Shown here: positions 35,266 through 47,099 of the stretch, piece by piece
Layout: each line of letters begins with the position of its first letter
How positions within the stretch are numbered: position 1 is the first letter of the stretch
Assembly (NCBI RefSeq): GCF_963966145.1
Contig: NC_091051.1
Span: forward strand, 18,166,001-18,230,000
DNA length: 64,000 nucleotides
Source: Tenebrio molitor
Taxonomy: Eukaryota > Arthropoda > Insecta > Coleoptera > Tenebrionidae
Reading direction: 5' to 3'
The notes under the pieces: model-generated
Database searches by the model: none
The model's input: only the letters and a program-made list of their open reading frames with translations
Told to the model about the DNA's origin: nothing
Position numbers and translations under genes: made by a program

Positions 35266-35326
35266 TTCCAAAGAGCAGAATTGATCTTTCCCCTCTAAAT
35301 ATTGTAATTATGAAATATAATGTATA

Positions 35327-35625
35327 CAACATGTTTCACGTAAGAGTACGAGCCTGACCAACGCTAAACGCAACACAAAATACATTTCACAATGGGAACT
35401 AGATTTATTAACAATTTTAAATTGTGGTTCTGGACATCCCTATCTAACATAATCGCGGAGAGTTTTTTCACAAATCTGTGAAAAGGGGGAAATTTTAAAA
35501 AAATCAGGGATGTCCAAACTACTTTTTGTCAAAACATGATTTATTACACCTAGTTACTCATGGAAATCGAATATTGGGTTGCATTTTGAAATCGTCAGGC
35601 ACGTACTCTTACGTGAAACAGGTTG
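35327..35625. mobile_element. TA-flanked MITE, 299 bp
   Basis: CAACATGTTTCACGTAAGAG at the left and the complement of CTCTTACGTGAAACAGGTTG at the right, each beside TA. The arms also share GGGTTGCATTTT-type words with the 17.2 and 19.6 kb elements, so these belong to one loose superfamily. Confidence 0.8.
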
Positions 35626-35629
35626 TATA

Positions 35630-36015
35630 AAACTTTTTCTTCTTTTTTTGGCATGTAGTATAACTTTTAGGATAATCTTCAATCATATTGCAGCTGTTAA
35701 TTCTGTGAAAATGTCACAGAGGATTGGATATTCAATTCACTAAGGACTAAGCACTTTTTCGCTGAAATATGTTAGCACCACAAAATATGGTATGGTGGAT
35801 TGCTGGTACAAAAGAACAACATTAGCAGGAAAAATGTGAACAACAGTTTGTTGAGATTTTAATGGAATGCTTCTGATTGCTTTGTTGACACCTAAAGAGT
35901 GTACATACAGAAGAATATTATGATTCATTCATGTCAGTTTTTGCGATGTTCTATTAGGACAATGTTCCAGTTCAGAAGAACTGAATTTTCAAATGGAATA
36001 ATGATATATTATTAC
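35630..36015. other. No supported gene
   Basis: AT-rich spacer with nothing recognised. Confidence 0.4.
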
Positions 36016-36017
36016 AT

Positions 36018-36321
36018 ATAGGATAATTTATAAAATTTGGCGTTGAATTGGCGTGGAAGAGTCGAATGTGAAAACCAGTCGTCTTAAAAACACTGATTTT
36101 TCAAACTGTAGATTAAAAACACAAACAAAGTGAGGTTAGATTTTTAAACAGGTGATGAACCACTTGTCTTAAAAAAGACTGATTTTTCAAACTGTATATT
36201 AAAAACACGTAAAAAGTGGGGTTACATTTAAACAGCTGATCAGAGTTGTAATCCGGTGGTGCGTTCACAATCGACTCTTCAACGCCAACTTTGACGCCAA
36301 ATTTAAAAAAACACCCGCTAT
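36018..36321. mobile_element. MITE, family F1 copy 2, with internal duplication
   Basis: The right arm GTGGTGCGTTCACAATCGAC and the end AAAAACACCCGCTATA match F1 copy 1; the left arm is a diverged complement. The interior holds an approximate tandem duplication of about 95 bp: CTGATTTTTCAAACTGTAGA at about 36091 and CTGATTTTTCAAACTGTATA at about 36180. Confidence 0.7.
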
Positions 36322-36324
36322 ATT

Positions 36325-38685
36325 ATATGATACATTTATAGATATTTCTGGTTTCAAAATATTATTGTAAATTCTCTATTTACAGAATTTAGCCACGAAT
36401 TATTACGATAACAACCAGAACTTCGTCATGGTACAGCAATGTGAATTTACTTTTACGGTATAAATATTATTTCTTTAACAAATTTCGCAATAATTTGAAA
36501 TCTGCTATTACTATAAAAAACAATATCGCTATGAAGAACCATACATCTCTTCCATATCCTAATATGATTTTTCAAAATAATGTTTAATACAAAAGAATAT
36601 TTATTAGAATTTACGAGAAAACCCTTAGGTGCCACTTGAACTATAATGTTAATTTTTCATTTAATACTTTTTGGTAAATATTGCCTTATCTGAAACAGTT
36701 TTTATCAAATATATAGATTAGGAAATTGCGTACAGAAAGGATCTCATATTTCTTTTCGTGTACAAGTAAGCGTCTTATTTTGTATTAGATTAGATTAGCC
36801 AAATCAACAAATGTTACCAAACAATTTCACTGGACGCATCAAGCTTCCAAAAATTCGCTCCATATTAAACAGTTTTCTCAAGTTCCTCTTACGTCACATT
36901 TATTTTTAAATTAACATGAAAAAGTGGGCGTTTGGTTTATTATTTCATGAAATTCGTTAAAATAGAAAGTGAGCGAACATGCACCAAAATTGGCACGGGT
37001 ACAACGATTTTTTACAAATACATAAACATGTCAACCAACAACTCGTCAGATAAATTAAATTTTATGCACCCAGCGTGGAGACAAATTTATTCGAATTTGT
37101 TGTTTTGGTGTACGCAGTTATTACAAGTGCTCTAACAGAACGAAAGTTAAATAATGTACATTTATTGATTGTTAAAATAAAATTAAATCACGTGAATCTA
37201 TTATAATATAATTACAGAAAAAAGATTAGAAAACAAATGTAATGAAGGCAATAGCTTGCAGTTTTGTTGTTGAAACTCCAGTTAGAAGATGTAGTCTTTT
37301 AACATACACATTTAGAATTTTTAGTGAAAACAGCAACAAATACAAACGGAAACCTTGAGGAACACCAGATGTGTTTTAATATGTATTAACTACAGTCCTA
37401 ACCTGGTTTGATTACTAAGATAAAAAAGCAATAAAAATTATTTCTTATTTTGTTTACAAACTTTGCAATTAAAGCTATGAATGAATCTACAAATTGATTC
37501 AGGCTTCACAATGCCAGGATTTTTTCCTGATAATACATAATATTTCCCGGTATCACATCAGATCGATTCAATTCAAGAAACTTTCTTCCCCTTACAACTT
37601 CCTTCAACAATGACCCATTCCTCAAGGCAGAACATCCTGGTCCAGACAATACCTTACACGTGTTTGAATTCCAGGTGTCCGAGACCGCAAATATTGATTT
37701 TTCGGCTGACTTTTGCACGTTAAACGCCCTTCCATTCAATGGCATGACATTAAATTTTTACATAATGTTGGGTAATAGATCGTGTAATGGGGTGTAACTT
37801 GGACGCTATTCCTTGTAGACGGCGCGGAAGTAAACGTGAAAGGTTCCAAAGGAACATACGTTTCAGCCTTTAGAATTAGATTCTTATAAAGCGGCATTTT
37901 GGAAATCGTTAATGTTACCTGGACATGTTTGAATGCACCCGCATCTAAATGACCGCAAAGCGTGAATCGTGTTAATAGTATTTGGCACTGTCTTATCTCG
38001 GAGAGCGTGCCCCTCCATAAATAATATTTTTGCATATATTAAAAATAGATTTATGCATCAGAATGTGTGCCAAAAGTTTTTATTGGGATTGTTTAAAGTG
38101 AACTGAACGTCTAAATTGGACAGGAGAATAATTAAAGCGAGAAGTTGTGCCAAGAAAAATTACGGGGTGTTGTAACAAACGGAATGAAAAGGTTTAAAAA
38201 ATGTATCATCAATAATTTATCTTTGGCATTTTTATACAGTTCCTTCAAGAAAATAAAATTTTAAGAACTTTACTTAAAAATTTTAATCCACAAACTAATT
38301 TACAATTATCTTGTGATCAAGAAAATAATGTAATTAGTCAATCTTGGAGATGAAACAACATGGCTGCTCTGACTTAATTAAAGTTAGATCCATCATTCGA
38401 AGGCTTTAATACAATTAATATTTGCTAAAAATTTGATATACTTTATGTTTTACACCTGTACGTAGAAACTGTAGCCTTTACAATTTATTTTTGACGTTAA
38501 TTTAAATATTTTACCAGATTCTTGGCAGGCAGGTTGTTGGAACTTGAACCACGGGTGTACACATGTTTACATGAAACGTCAACAAATAATAATTTGCTAA
38601 CCTTACTTTCTCGCACTACTTAGATAAAAGGACAATACATCAAAATATACTATTACATAAGTTAGTTTTCTTTACAAGATTATTA
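36325..38685. other. No supported gene; moderately GC-rich segment 37500-38030
   Basis: AT-rich with one richer part at 37500-38030, where overlapping minus-strand frames (37506-37745 and 37736-38035) show no recognisable domain. It may be a conserved non-coding segment. Confidence 0.35.
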
Positions 38686-38986
38686 TTATACAGTGAGTTT
38701 TTTTTAAGACTGGCCATAGGGTTTTGCATGCTAATTTTTCAACCCCCTGTTAACTTTTGTTCTGATGAAAATATTTAAACTATTTTTGGAACAAAGTTGG
38801 GAGATCTTTCAAACTATCGGATAGATTACAATTCAATATCCCAAACTGTCGAAAAAGTTGTGAAAAAATATTTTTTGGTACACGCTCTCCAAAATTGCCA
38901 TTTTACGGATTCATTTGAATCCGTAAAATGAGTCTTTTGCGGATTCATTCCCGAAAAATTGCCATGACAATAAAATAGTATGTATA

Positions 38987-39156
38987 CAGGGGTATACACG
39001 AGTGATAATGAGCCCCACAGAATAAAAAATGCAACCCACAATACATGTTCACAAAAAGCCGGACATTTTAATTTCAGTAGCCAGCTTTTTTCGGAAATGT
39101 AGTGTGGGTTGGATTTTTTAATCTGTCGGGCCCATTATTACTCGTAAATAACCCTG
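38987..39156. mobile_element. TA-flanked MITE, 170 bp, family F2, nested
   Basis: CAGGGGTATACACGAGTGAT and the complement of ATTACTCGTAAATAACCCTG, both beside TA. AATGCAACCCACAATACAT is shared with the 17.2 kb copy. It lies inside the 1.31 kb inverted-repeat element. Confidence 0.75.
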
Positions 39157-39215
39157 TATTATTACATTAGCAAGTAAAGAAGGTTTTAGTCTCAAAGTAT
39201 TTAAAAATTACTTAC

Positions 39216-39390
39216 TTTTTCATGAAGATAATATAGTGACGCATCTTCGTTTACAAGCACTACCCCGTTATTTTCTTTCCAACGGTTAAATGTATCATAT
39301 TCTTTATAATACATGGAACGCGATTTTGCTGGAAGCAAACCCAGTTCAATGTCTTGCCTTTTTAGAAATGTCTTCAGGATTTTGAAGCAT
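39216..39390 (-). pseudogene. Tyrosine-recombinase (Crypton-like) first exon, copy YR2
   Basis: The same exon as YR1 in another copy. The start LQNPEDISKK is followed by a one-base frameshift, then LLPAKSRSMYYKEYDTFNRW, VVLVNEDASLYYLHEK. The exon stops at 39216 against donor GTAAGT (39215-39210), at the same codon position as in YR1. The key S-R-x-x-Y-x-K-x-Y pattern is kept. A mismatched hairpin lies upstream (39592-39712) and the TACACGCTC module downstream, as near YR1. Catalytic Arg and Tyr residues would be in later exons that are not here. Confidence 0.6.
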
Positions 39391-39591
39391 TTTAAAACTT
39401 TTCTGGTATTTTTTAAATGACAGAATTAATAAATCAACAAAACAAACTTGTTGCTATGGCTATGCTATAAGTTTTTATTTACTGTTGCTCTTTTTTGAAC
39501 AACTTTACCGTGATCGCAATAGAAATTTCGTAATGAAAAGTCTTGTGAAAGGTTTGGAGAGCTATTACCAAAAAATTTTGTTTGTCACACG

Positions 39592-39712
39592 TACCTAAAA
39601 CGTTTTTGCGGACTCATCTGCTATTCCAGACTCGGCTGTCGCCTCGTCCGGAAACAGCAACGATTCGTCCGCAAAAACAATGTTTTAGGTACTTGTAACA
39701 AAAATAACTACT
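39592..39712 (-). repeat. Imperfect hairpin element H7
   Basis: Arms GTACCTAAAACGTTTTTGCG and the complement of CGCAAAAACAATGTTTTAGG. On the minus strand the tip is CGGAC-GA-GGC-GACA-GCC-GA-GT (plus-strand CTCG at 39631-39634 and 39643-39646). A second GA/GA site lies lower (GGACGAAT against ATGAGTCC). Confidence 0.7.
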
Positions 39713-40135
39713 TAGGGCGCCGAAATAATAGTACGTCGAGCGGCCGCCAGAGTAGCGCCATTGTCGGCTCAACCAGCACCTAACGATATCCAATTTTGGA
39801 CGCTTTCGGCGCGCTAAAAAATATTTTTTTTCACAACTTTTTCGACAGTTTGGGATATTGAATTGTAATCTATCCGATAGTTTAAAAAATCTTTCAACTT
39901 TATTCCAAAAATGGTTTGAATATTTTCATCGGAACAAAAGTTAACAGGGGGTTGAAAAATTAGCATGTAAAACCCTATGGCCAATCTTAAAAAAAACTCA
40001 CTGTATAATAACAAGGTTCTCCACCAATCCACAACAAAAAATTTATTATTTAAAAGGTGATCTTTATGATGTGTGGTTTTCTATTCTGTCAAATATTAAT
40101 TACTAACAAGAAATACACTCAATATTCATAGAATA

Positions 40136-40345
40136 TATCGGTTGTTCATTTAAATTTATCCTCAAATTAGGCGTTGAAGAGTCGATTGAGAACGCACCAC
40201 GAATTATTACAGATTATGCATCAACTATTTAAATGTAACCTCACTTCTTGCGTTGTTTGCGTTTTTACTCTGCAGACTGATGAGTGGTGCGTTCACAATC
40301 GACTTTTCAACGAACTTTGAAGATAAATTTAAATGAATACCGATA
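40136..40345. mobile_element. MITE, family F1 copy 3
   Basis: TATCGGTTGTTCATTTAAAT at the left and ATTTAAATGAATACCGATA at the right. The inner arms carry GGCGTTGAAGAGTCGATTGA and GTGGTGCGTTCACAATCGAC. The next F1 copy begins directly at its right edge. Confidence 0.8.
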
Positions 40346-40512
40346 TATCAAGTGTCTTTTTAAATTTCACCTCGTAGTAGGCGTTGAAGAGTCGATTGTG
40401 AACGCACCACTCGTGTAAAAGGTAAGATTTAAACAACTGCTCCGTATAGTGCGTTCACAATTGATTCTTCAACGACTACTATGAGGTGAAATTTAAAAAA
40501 ACACCAGATGTA
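40343..40512. mobile_element. MITE, family F1 copy 4
   Basis: Left end ATCAAGTGTCTTTTTAAATT, right end AAATTTAAAAAAACACCAGA. The interior matches copy 1 (CACCACTCGTGTAAAA) more closely than copy 3, so the pair is not a tandem duplication but two independent, abutting insertions. Confidence 0.75.
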
Positions 40513-40755
40513 ACTAGGGATATAAAGATATAATGAAAAGAATCGTGTAAAGCCTTTGTTCGTCTGTGAAAATGATATAGTGTATGCCATAAAAAGTCTA
40601 CAACTCTGTAGCAACCAAAACCGCATTAAATGTAAATATTTAAGACTGGTTAAATGCTTATTAATTAGAAAATCTTGTAGAAAAATTATAATATACTTTG
40701 TTCAACTTTCAAAGTCCGAAACATCTTGTTAGTTATAATTGTCTTAAGATAACTA

Positions 40756-41027
40756 TTGGGTGATTTAAAATGATTGTGGATAAATATGGCAACTATGTAC
40801 GAAAATTTATTTGGCAACTGTCTGGGTAGGATAGAGTTGACATTTCTTTGACAGTTCATAGTCGCGCAATTTCGAAAAGTGTCAAGTCAATGTGCAATGG
40901 TATAAAAAAATCAAATGCACGCTAATGAAATGTCATACAAATGTAAACTGTACCGCAGACAGTTGCCACTTATATTTTCGTACATAATTGCCATATTATT
41001 TATCCACAATCATTTTAAATCACCCAA
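40756..41027. mobile_element. TA-flanked MITE with about 50 bp inverted ends
   Basis: TTGGGTGATTTAAAATGATT at the left, its complement at the right, extending through GTGGATAAATATGGCAA and GTACGAAAAT with few differences. TA on both sides. 272 bp and non-coding. Confidence 0.8.
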
Positions 41028-41029
41028 TA

Positions 41030-44000
41030 TTAGTCGCTGTCATGATTCATTCGTTGGCCAATTTATATAACTTTTCACAACTTTTACGAAAATTTCAGTG
41101 TCATTGGAATTGCATAGAAATGTTATCATTCTCTTAGTTAAAAAAAATACTAATTGATTAAAATATTATGAAGAGTAATTCAAACTCTTCCGTTTTTGAT
41201 TGGTAATTTTAACTTTTACAAAGTAAATTGATGACAGATGTGTCATTTCTTAACAAAAAATACGAGGACATTTTCATTTTGATCAAAACCTCCATTTCAA
41301 ACTGTCAAAACAGTGGCGGACAAAACGAAATTGGCTGTTAATTGATGTCCAGAGCGTGTAATCCTCGCCATTGCAAAAGTGTGTTAAGTTTGTTATTGAA
41401 GGATTTCGTGCATTGAATGTATCAATCGCCGGCCACAATGTCACAAAATATTTGGATAAACTCGAATAAAAGCTCGCTGATCCTGATCGACAGACGGCAT
41501 TGCACCGATACGCAGGGGTAGGATTATCTAAATAGATTCCCGTCTGTGTATACAGGGTTGGGACAAATTGCCTTATTCAGGATGGTTTACGGTCTCACAC
41601 CTCTGTCCAGTCATCAGACTGTGACCGAACTTGGATGATTCCAGATCGACAGTCACAGTCTGTCTCTTGGACCAGGTACCTCGGTATTGATGTTAGTTCT
41701 TTTCAGAGGCAATTGAGCGTGAGCTGTCGGTCCGCCCCACGCATTTCACGCAGATTTGCTGACGTTTAGCTGGTCTTTAGCCACCACCGGAAATACCGTT
41801 TACTACCACGACTTTTACGCATTCTTCTTATTTTTCACACCCGTCGTCTTTCCGTCTCTTTGCCGGCTTCGTTTTTTGTGCAGGGTTGGTTTTACGCAAC
41901 TGATTTCTGTGAGTGAGATAGAATCTTGTTTATTTTCTTTTTTACACTGAAACCAAAAAAGCTGCCAGTAGAAACATTTTGTTGGTATTTTACTGCTTTT
42001 TAATATTTTTGATTTACCTCATAACAAAAACTTTAATAAAACAAGGATAATATTGAAGAAAGAATGTTTGCATAAATAAGATGCTCTAACATCTACATAT
42101 TATTCAATGAGCAGATAATGATGGCTACTTGTGAGGATGATTTTGTGTCGCGAGCCGCAGGGGAGTGGCGTAATTCATCCGCGCGAGTAATAGTCTTTAT
42201 CCGCGAATAGAATACTATAAGTACTTTTTCTACGACTATGAGAAACTGATAAATAAGTTTCATTATTAGACAAACTGAAACTGACGTTTTAAAATTATTA
42301 CTTTTTGTACTTAATTCCATTGCATTAAAATTTGCGATTGGATTTCATAAACTACTTGCATCAGTATTATTATCAGTGAGTTTTAAAATTATTATTCAAC
42401 GGCCATGGGTAATGAATCCTGTTATCCAATGAAAAACACACACAAATACAGCATTATCCAATAGGAGTAGAAAAAAAATTCTCATATAGTGGTAAACACT
42501 GTGTATAATAAATTCTAAATCATTTCTTCAACATTGTAAAACAACAAGAATAAATTTTATCTTCATTTATCATAAATCCACCTTCATTATTGCTAAAGAA
42601 TTCGTTAACAAACAAAGCACCTCATCTTAATGGTGTTTTACAGTTAATGACCACTAATTGAGAGCAATTCAATAGACAACATCCTTTTTATTCAACTGCT
42701 TGACTTCTCATATTCTTTTCGATCTTTTGAAGATCACGAACTGTTTGTTAATTTGGAAAAATTGCTCTCCATATGGCAACAAATAGTCATCAATTCATCA
42801 TTTAATTAATCCATTGACTCCTATACACAAACCTAACAGGAGCCCAGCGTGATCAAGTACATAACAGACACTAAAGAAATTCATTAGTGTCGTTATCAAT
42901 CACGATCAAACAAGAATGGCGTTCCGCTGAAGGATTTACTCCGAGTCTGATCCAGCTAAAGCCACAGGATATGTCTTTATTAAATGTCATAGACTCACCC
43001 TGAGCGAAAGGACAATGTGAAAGCGAGAGGGAGTGTAGGCTTGATTAAATCAACCAACTTCACCCTTTCTTGGGTAATTGGTGGTGCGGCGTGGTAAGTG
43101 AGAATATGTTTTTGTGCTGTGTAAGCATATATTGTTTCAAAACGCTCTTGTATTCTGTTGTTGAGTCCCAGTTCGGTGTTCATTTCGCCTCGCTGTATAA
43201 AGTTCTTCTTGAGCTCGTTTATTTTCATTAGTGTTGTCGTGGCAAGCCCGGCTCACCCCCTGACCGGCTACAACTTTACGGCCATCATGTAGCAGAAAGG
43301 GTGTTACGATGAAAGTAATAAGATCACGCTATTATATTATGTGTGGTGAAACGAGTTCCTCTACACTCGGCTACGAACAACTTTATTTTCCAAAGTTTTA
43401 TGACAGTGACTTCTTTTGTTACTGCAAACAACTTTCAACATAAATTTGTTACAAATGGCACAAAAAAATTGTATGATTTTCTTTATGATGATAGTGCTAT
43501 TACATATTTATTTTATGAAACCCGGTTTCTGTGGTATTCTAAATTACCATTATGTTCGTTGTTGAAGAAAAGAGCTGTGAGTATTTGACATATTACTGTG
43601 GACATTTTATCTAGTTATTTTTAAAGTGTCTCGAGTTCTTTCGCCTTCTTTGTGTATTCTGAAAATGACAAAACACAAAATCGCTAAATTGCCAACACAG
43701 TCATCTCCCGAACATAATCTTTATGGTCCAGTACCCATATATTAATACCATATGGTCTTCGATGTCCGCTATTGAAGTTATCAGAGTTTCGGGTTGAGTA
43801 AATCCGCGTTTCTGCGATGATAGATGGACAGCATGGAAGGGCTTATGCACCGTCATGTCCACACCATTGACTCCCGGTTCCGGTCCGTCCTTATCGTCGT
43901 CCCCGATAGGATTGACTCGTCGCTAGATAAGCTCCCTGATGTATTTATTATTATTATTATAACGAGGGAACGGCCACTCGGAAGCAATGCTGCTTTCCGC

Positions 44001-44365
44001 ATGTTCTTTATTGAATTGAAAATATGCTCGGCCAGCCGATTCGCAATCCCTCGCAAGTCTCGAGGGGAGGACGAGAATTAACAACTACCAATTAATTCAT
44101 ATGGAAATTGGTATTTTTTAAACAGAGTGGCTTCTATGGGGAATCCCTCTACATATTGAATATACATTAATCTAAAATACAAGTATTAAACAAATCGGCA
44201 GTATTAATAGTAGACCAACCTAATTATGTAGCCATTAAGGCAACAAGTGTTTTATACACGATTTAATAGACCGAGATTTTTAAACTATAAAACACGTATT
44301 GTCTTCAAGGTTTTTTCTAACACTAAACATCTTATCAGAAATTTTATTAAATTCAGAAATTATTC
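41030..44365. other. No supported gene; CpG-rich segments
   Basis: 41440-41900 (CGTGAGCTGTCGGTCCGCCC) and 43800-44080 (CTCCCGGTTCCGGTCCGTCC, with a TTA/ATT microsatellite near 43945-43960) are CpG-rich and non-repetitive. 43240-43300 has a short GC-rich patch. Overlapping frames on both strands show no domain. These may be conserved non-coding elements. Other parts are AT-rich. Confidence 0.35.
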
Positions 44366-44369
44366 TAAA

Positions 44370-44535
44370 ATGTCACAATACACAAAATGCGAAGATTGCT
44401 GTGGGCACTATGGTAATAATATCAACAAATTTCGAAAAAAACAATTTTCATCAATTGCGTACGAAAGGCTGGAAGAATAAAAAAGGCATCACGGAGGTAA
44501 CCGAAGATGGCATTTTGGCTTTTCTTGATATGAAG
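44370..44535 (+). pseudogene. Tyrosine-recombinase-like first exon, copy YR3 (diverged)
   Basis: ATG at 44370 opens MSQYTKCEDCCGHYG, then KKQFSSIAYERLEE. A one-base frameshift follows, after which KKGITEVTEDGILAFLDMK runs to 44535, immediately before donor GTAAGT at 44536. The order S-x-x-x-Y-E-x-x-x-x-x-W-K, short turn, E-D-x-I-L-A-F/Y-L-D-x-K is the same as in YR1 and YR2, and the donor is at the equivalent position. Sequence identity is low, so it would be a different family of the same type. The link rests on pattern, not on catalytic residues. Confidence 0.4.
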
Positions 44536-44883
44536 GTAAGTGTGTAGAACTTTATTGAAAAGTTAATTCACATTACGACAAACATCATTTGAAGAGAAAG
44601 AAAAGTCTTCGGTGGTGGGACGCTTGCATTGGATGAAACAGCAGAAGAAAGTAAAAATAAAATGATTGTGTCTGTTATGAAGGGCTAAAAGAATATTTAA
44701 CAAAAAGAATAGAAAAAAATCAAAGGACAATAAACTGAAAAAAATCCACCAAATGTAATGTAAATGTAAATAGTAAATGTAAGTACGAAGCAGAAAAGAA
44801 TTGATGAATTACAAAATGTGAGTAGATTTTTTGAATTTCACTGTAAATATTCTTTGTGGTAAAAAGATTACAGTATGAAATAG

Positions 44884-45013
44884 CTATTTATTATACAAGT
44901 GTCTTATAAGGCAAATAAGTCACAAAAAAAATGTTTAGCCACGAGAGCTTGCTCGAGTGGGCTAATTTTTCTTGAGTGACTTATTTGCTGTTAAGGCAGG
45001 AGTGTAATAAATA
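44884..45013 (+). repeat. Imperfect hairpin element H8
   Basis: Arms TATTTATTATACAAGTG with GAGTGTAATAAATA, and GCAAATAAGTCAC with GTGACTTATTTGC. The tip is CAC-GA-GAGC-TT-GCTC-GA-GTG (CGAG at 44942-44945 and 44954-44957). Confidence 0.7.
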
Positions 45014-45155
45014 GTTTTATCCAACACCTCCTTCTGTAACAGTAAGCCTCAACAAATGATTTTATCTGAGATTCCTGATTCATATAATTCTAATTTTATG
45101 TATTAGGTGCATTTTTTGATGTTCAATAATCTTTTCGATTCTCTTTAAACTGTTT

Positions 45156-45235
45156 AATTATAAAAACAGTTTAATTATGGGTTCATAAGTCCACTGATTA
45201 TAAAAACAGTTTAATTATGAGTTCATAAGTCCACT
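45156..45235. repeat. Tandem repeat, 2 x 40 bp
   Basis: Units 45156-45195 and 45196-45235 share ATTATAAAAACAGTTTAATT and GTTCATAAGTCCACT and differ at two or three bases. Confidence 0.9.
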
Positions 45236-45465
45236 AGTGTTTTATAGACCTTATTATATATTCAAAATCGGCATTATTATGACTTCATAATAAACAAGTG
45301 TTGGATAAAGGAATTAAATTTAAATTTACTCACGAATATTTGACATAGAAAACAATAAAACATAGTTATATTTGGAAGATATGGACAGTATAAAGAAGTA
45401 ACAAAATGGTAAAGAAGACAAAAGAAATAATCACGAAGGAAACAAATCTTAATTGAATATATATA

Positions 45466-45873
45466 CAGAATGGCCCAGAACTGCCTCCCCAGAGAAAAAA
45501 GGGAGTATTTGGATAAATGTGATAATCTGAATTTTAAAGAAAAAAAGGCCTATCTCAAGCGATAATCGACAAAAGACATCCCAAACTTGACCAATCAGAG
45601 TTGAGTACCATCAATGTAGGACGACCGCAATTTTGCGTTGCCAGGGTTTCGAAGTCAAGTAAACTTTTCGGTGATTGTTGCGATATCAATAATTATTTTT
45701 GCTGTCCAGCAGCCTGCCCGATTTTTTTGTAATACTTGAGGACGAGCTTTTGGTATTGGTGAAATTGAAAACTTTATGTTAGCTACAGGAAAATTTATTT
45801 TAGTCATCTTGAAGCCTCTTTTACTGTCGGCACATGCCTGTTTTCTATGGGGAGGCAGTTCTGGGACAGGCTG
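45466..45873. mobile_element. TA-flanked MITE-like element, 408 bp
   Basis: CAGAATGGCCCAGAACTGCC at the left, complement of GGCAGTTCTGGGACAGGCTG at the right, each beside TA. About 25 bp inverted ends reach CTCCCC/GGGGAG. No coding capacity. Confidence 0.8.
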
Positions 45874-46049
45874 TATACATATACGACGATTACATTGAAA
45901 TATTTGAGATACATTAGGAACCGCCTGCTTGTAGAAGAAACCAAAGGGAACTCGCAGGTCTTTACGGTCCGAGAAAGACCCTAACGCGAGTTCATTTTAT
46001 CACTTGCAGTGTCACGAACTAGAGAGAAGGCAGAAACTGCACTTACATT

Positions 46050-47090
46050 AAGTTAACACAAGAAACAAGAACAGTATTGCGCAATGATTTCTTATGGTTT
46101 TAAAACTGGTCTGACTCAAGAATACAGTTTAAGGCCTAGGATTAGCATTTGGACATGAAACATCGGTTCAAGCAACTATCTACATGTGGTTTCCAACATT
46201 TCGGAGAGGTTGCAGCTTCCTACATGACGAAGACGACCCGGGTACGTCTCTGACAGCATCAGCAACGGTCCAAGAAAACATGTCGATAAAACTAGTTAAA
46301 AATAGTGATCGATGATAATAATCATTGTACATACAAAATAATAGAAGAAGCATCGGGTCCTCAGCTACTCGTATATATATAGAAAATTTTGCATGAAGAA
46401 CTGCGTACGAAAAAAAATCTTTTTCGTTGGGTTTTCTATAATTTAACGGAATAGCAAAAAGCAGAGAGGAGTTAGAAGTGTCAGCGCATCATTTCTAAAA
46501 GCGTAACAGGTGATGAAACCTATTTTCCAGTTTGACATGTCCCAACACGATTAAAAAGCTTAGTGCGGCCATTTGAAAATGATCCTGCTCCGATAACCGT
46601 CAAAAAACAACTATCGATGAAGAAAGTAATACACGTTGTATGAGTAGGTAGAGAACTTGCCTAAGCCATAAAACTAGACGGACAAAAGACAGTCGCAGCA
46701 GACTGATACATGCAAAAATGTTTGTCAGTTTGTTGTGCTCCAAGAAGTGGCTTTGAAGGGTTTAGTGCTTTACTACAGTAACGTTTCGTACCATAGGGCG
46801 GTCTATTTTCTTGTAGAAAATTACATCAAATTAATGAGACATCCACCATACACCCCCGATCTGGTCATGTGTGTCTTCTGACTGTGTTTTAATTGGGAAA
46901 TGCTCTTATGCCGCTTCTCGACCGCTGATGAGATTGATGGCGCTATCAAAAAAAAAAATTGCATCGATTCCAACAAGTAGACGGCTTTACTTGTGGAAAA
47001 TTCGTTTACAAGAATGCACCGATGCCGGAGAGATAGTTTTAAAGTTTCCTCGATCATTTTCTGCTATCTCAAATATTTCAGAGTGACTCT
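46050..47090 (+). pseudogene. Mariner transposase pseudogene, nearly full span
   Basis: All parts of a mariner transposase can be followed in order across shifting frames. QATIYMWFPTFRRGCSFLHD (46170-46230) is the W-x-x-x-F-x-x-G-R-x-S-x-x-D-D linker. A degraded helix-turn-helix follows, then HEELRTKKIFF (46395) for HEELGxRKLxARWVP. VTGDETYF (46510) is the G-D-E-x-x block with the first catalytic Asp. KKVIHVV and PPYTPDL (46845) are the block before the last catalytic Asp. The C-terminal end is FSTADEIDGAIKKKIASIPT (46918-46975) and CTDAGE with YFES-like remains. Many stops and frameshifts. Inverted termini were not found. Confidence 0.85.
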
Positions 47091-47099
47091 CGTATACTA

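Larger units (their letters stand above)
38691..40003. mobile_element. TA-flanked inverted-repeat element, 1.31 kb
   Basis: Ends CAGTGAGTTTTTTTTAAGAC and the complement of TTAAAAAAAACTCACTG, each beside TA. The inverted arms run for about 185 bp (38691-38878 and 39815-40003) and share TTTCAACCCCCTGTTAACTT and AATATCCCAAACTGTCGAAA. Inside are an F2 MITE, the YR2 recombinase exon and a mismatched hairpin. No transposase of its own is visible, so it appears to be a non-autonomous carrier. Confidence 0.75.
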
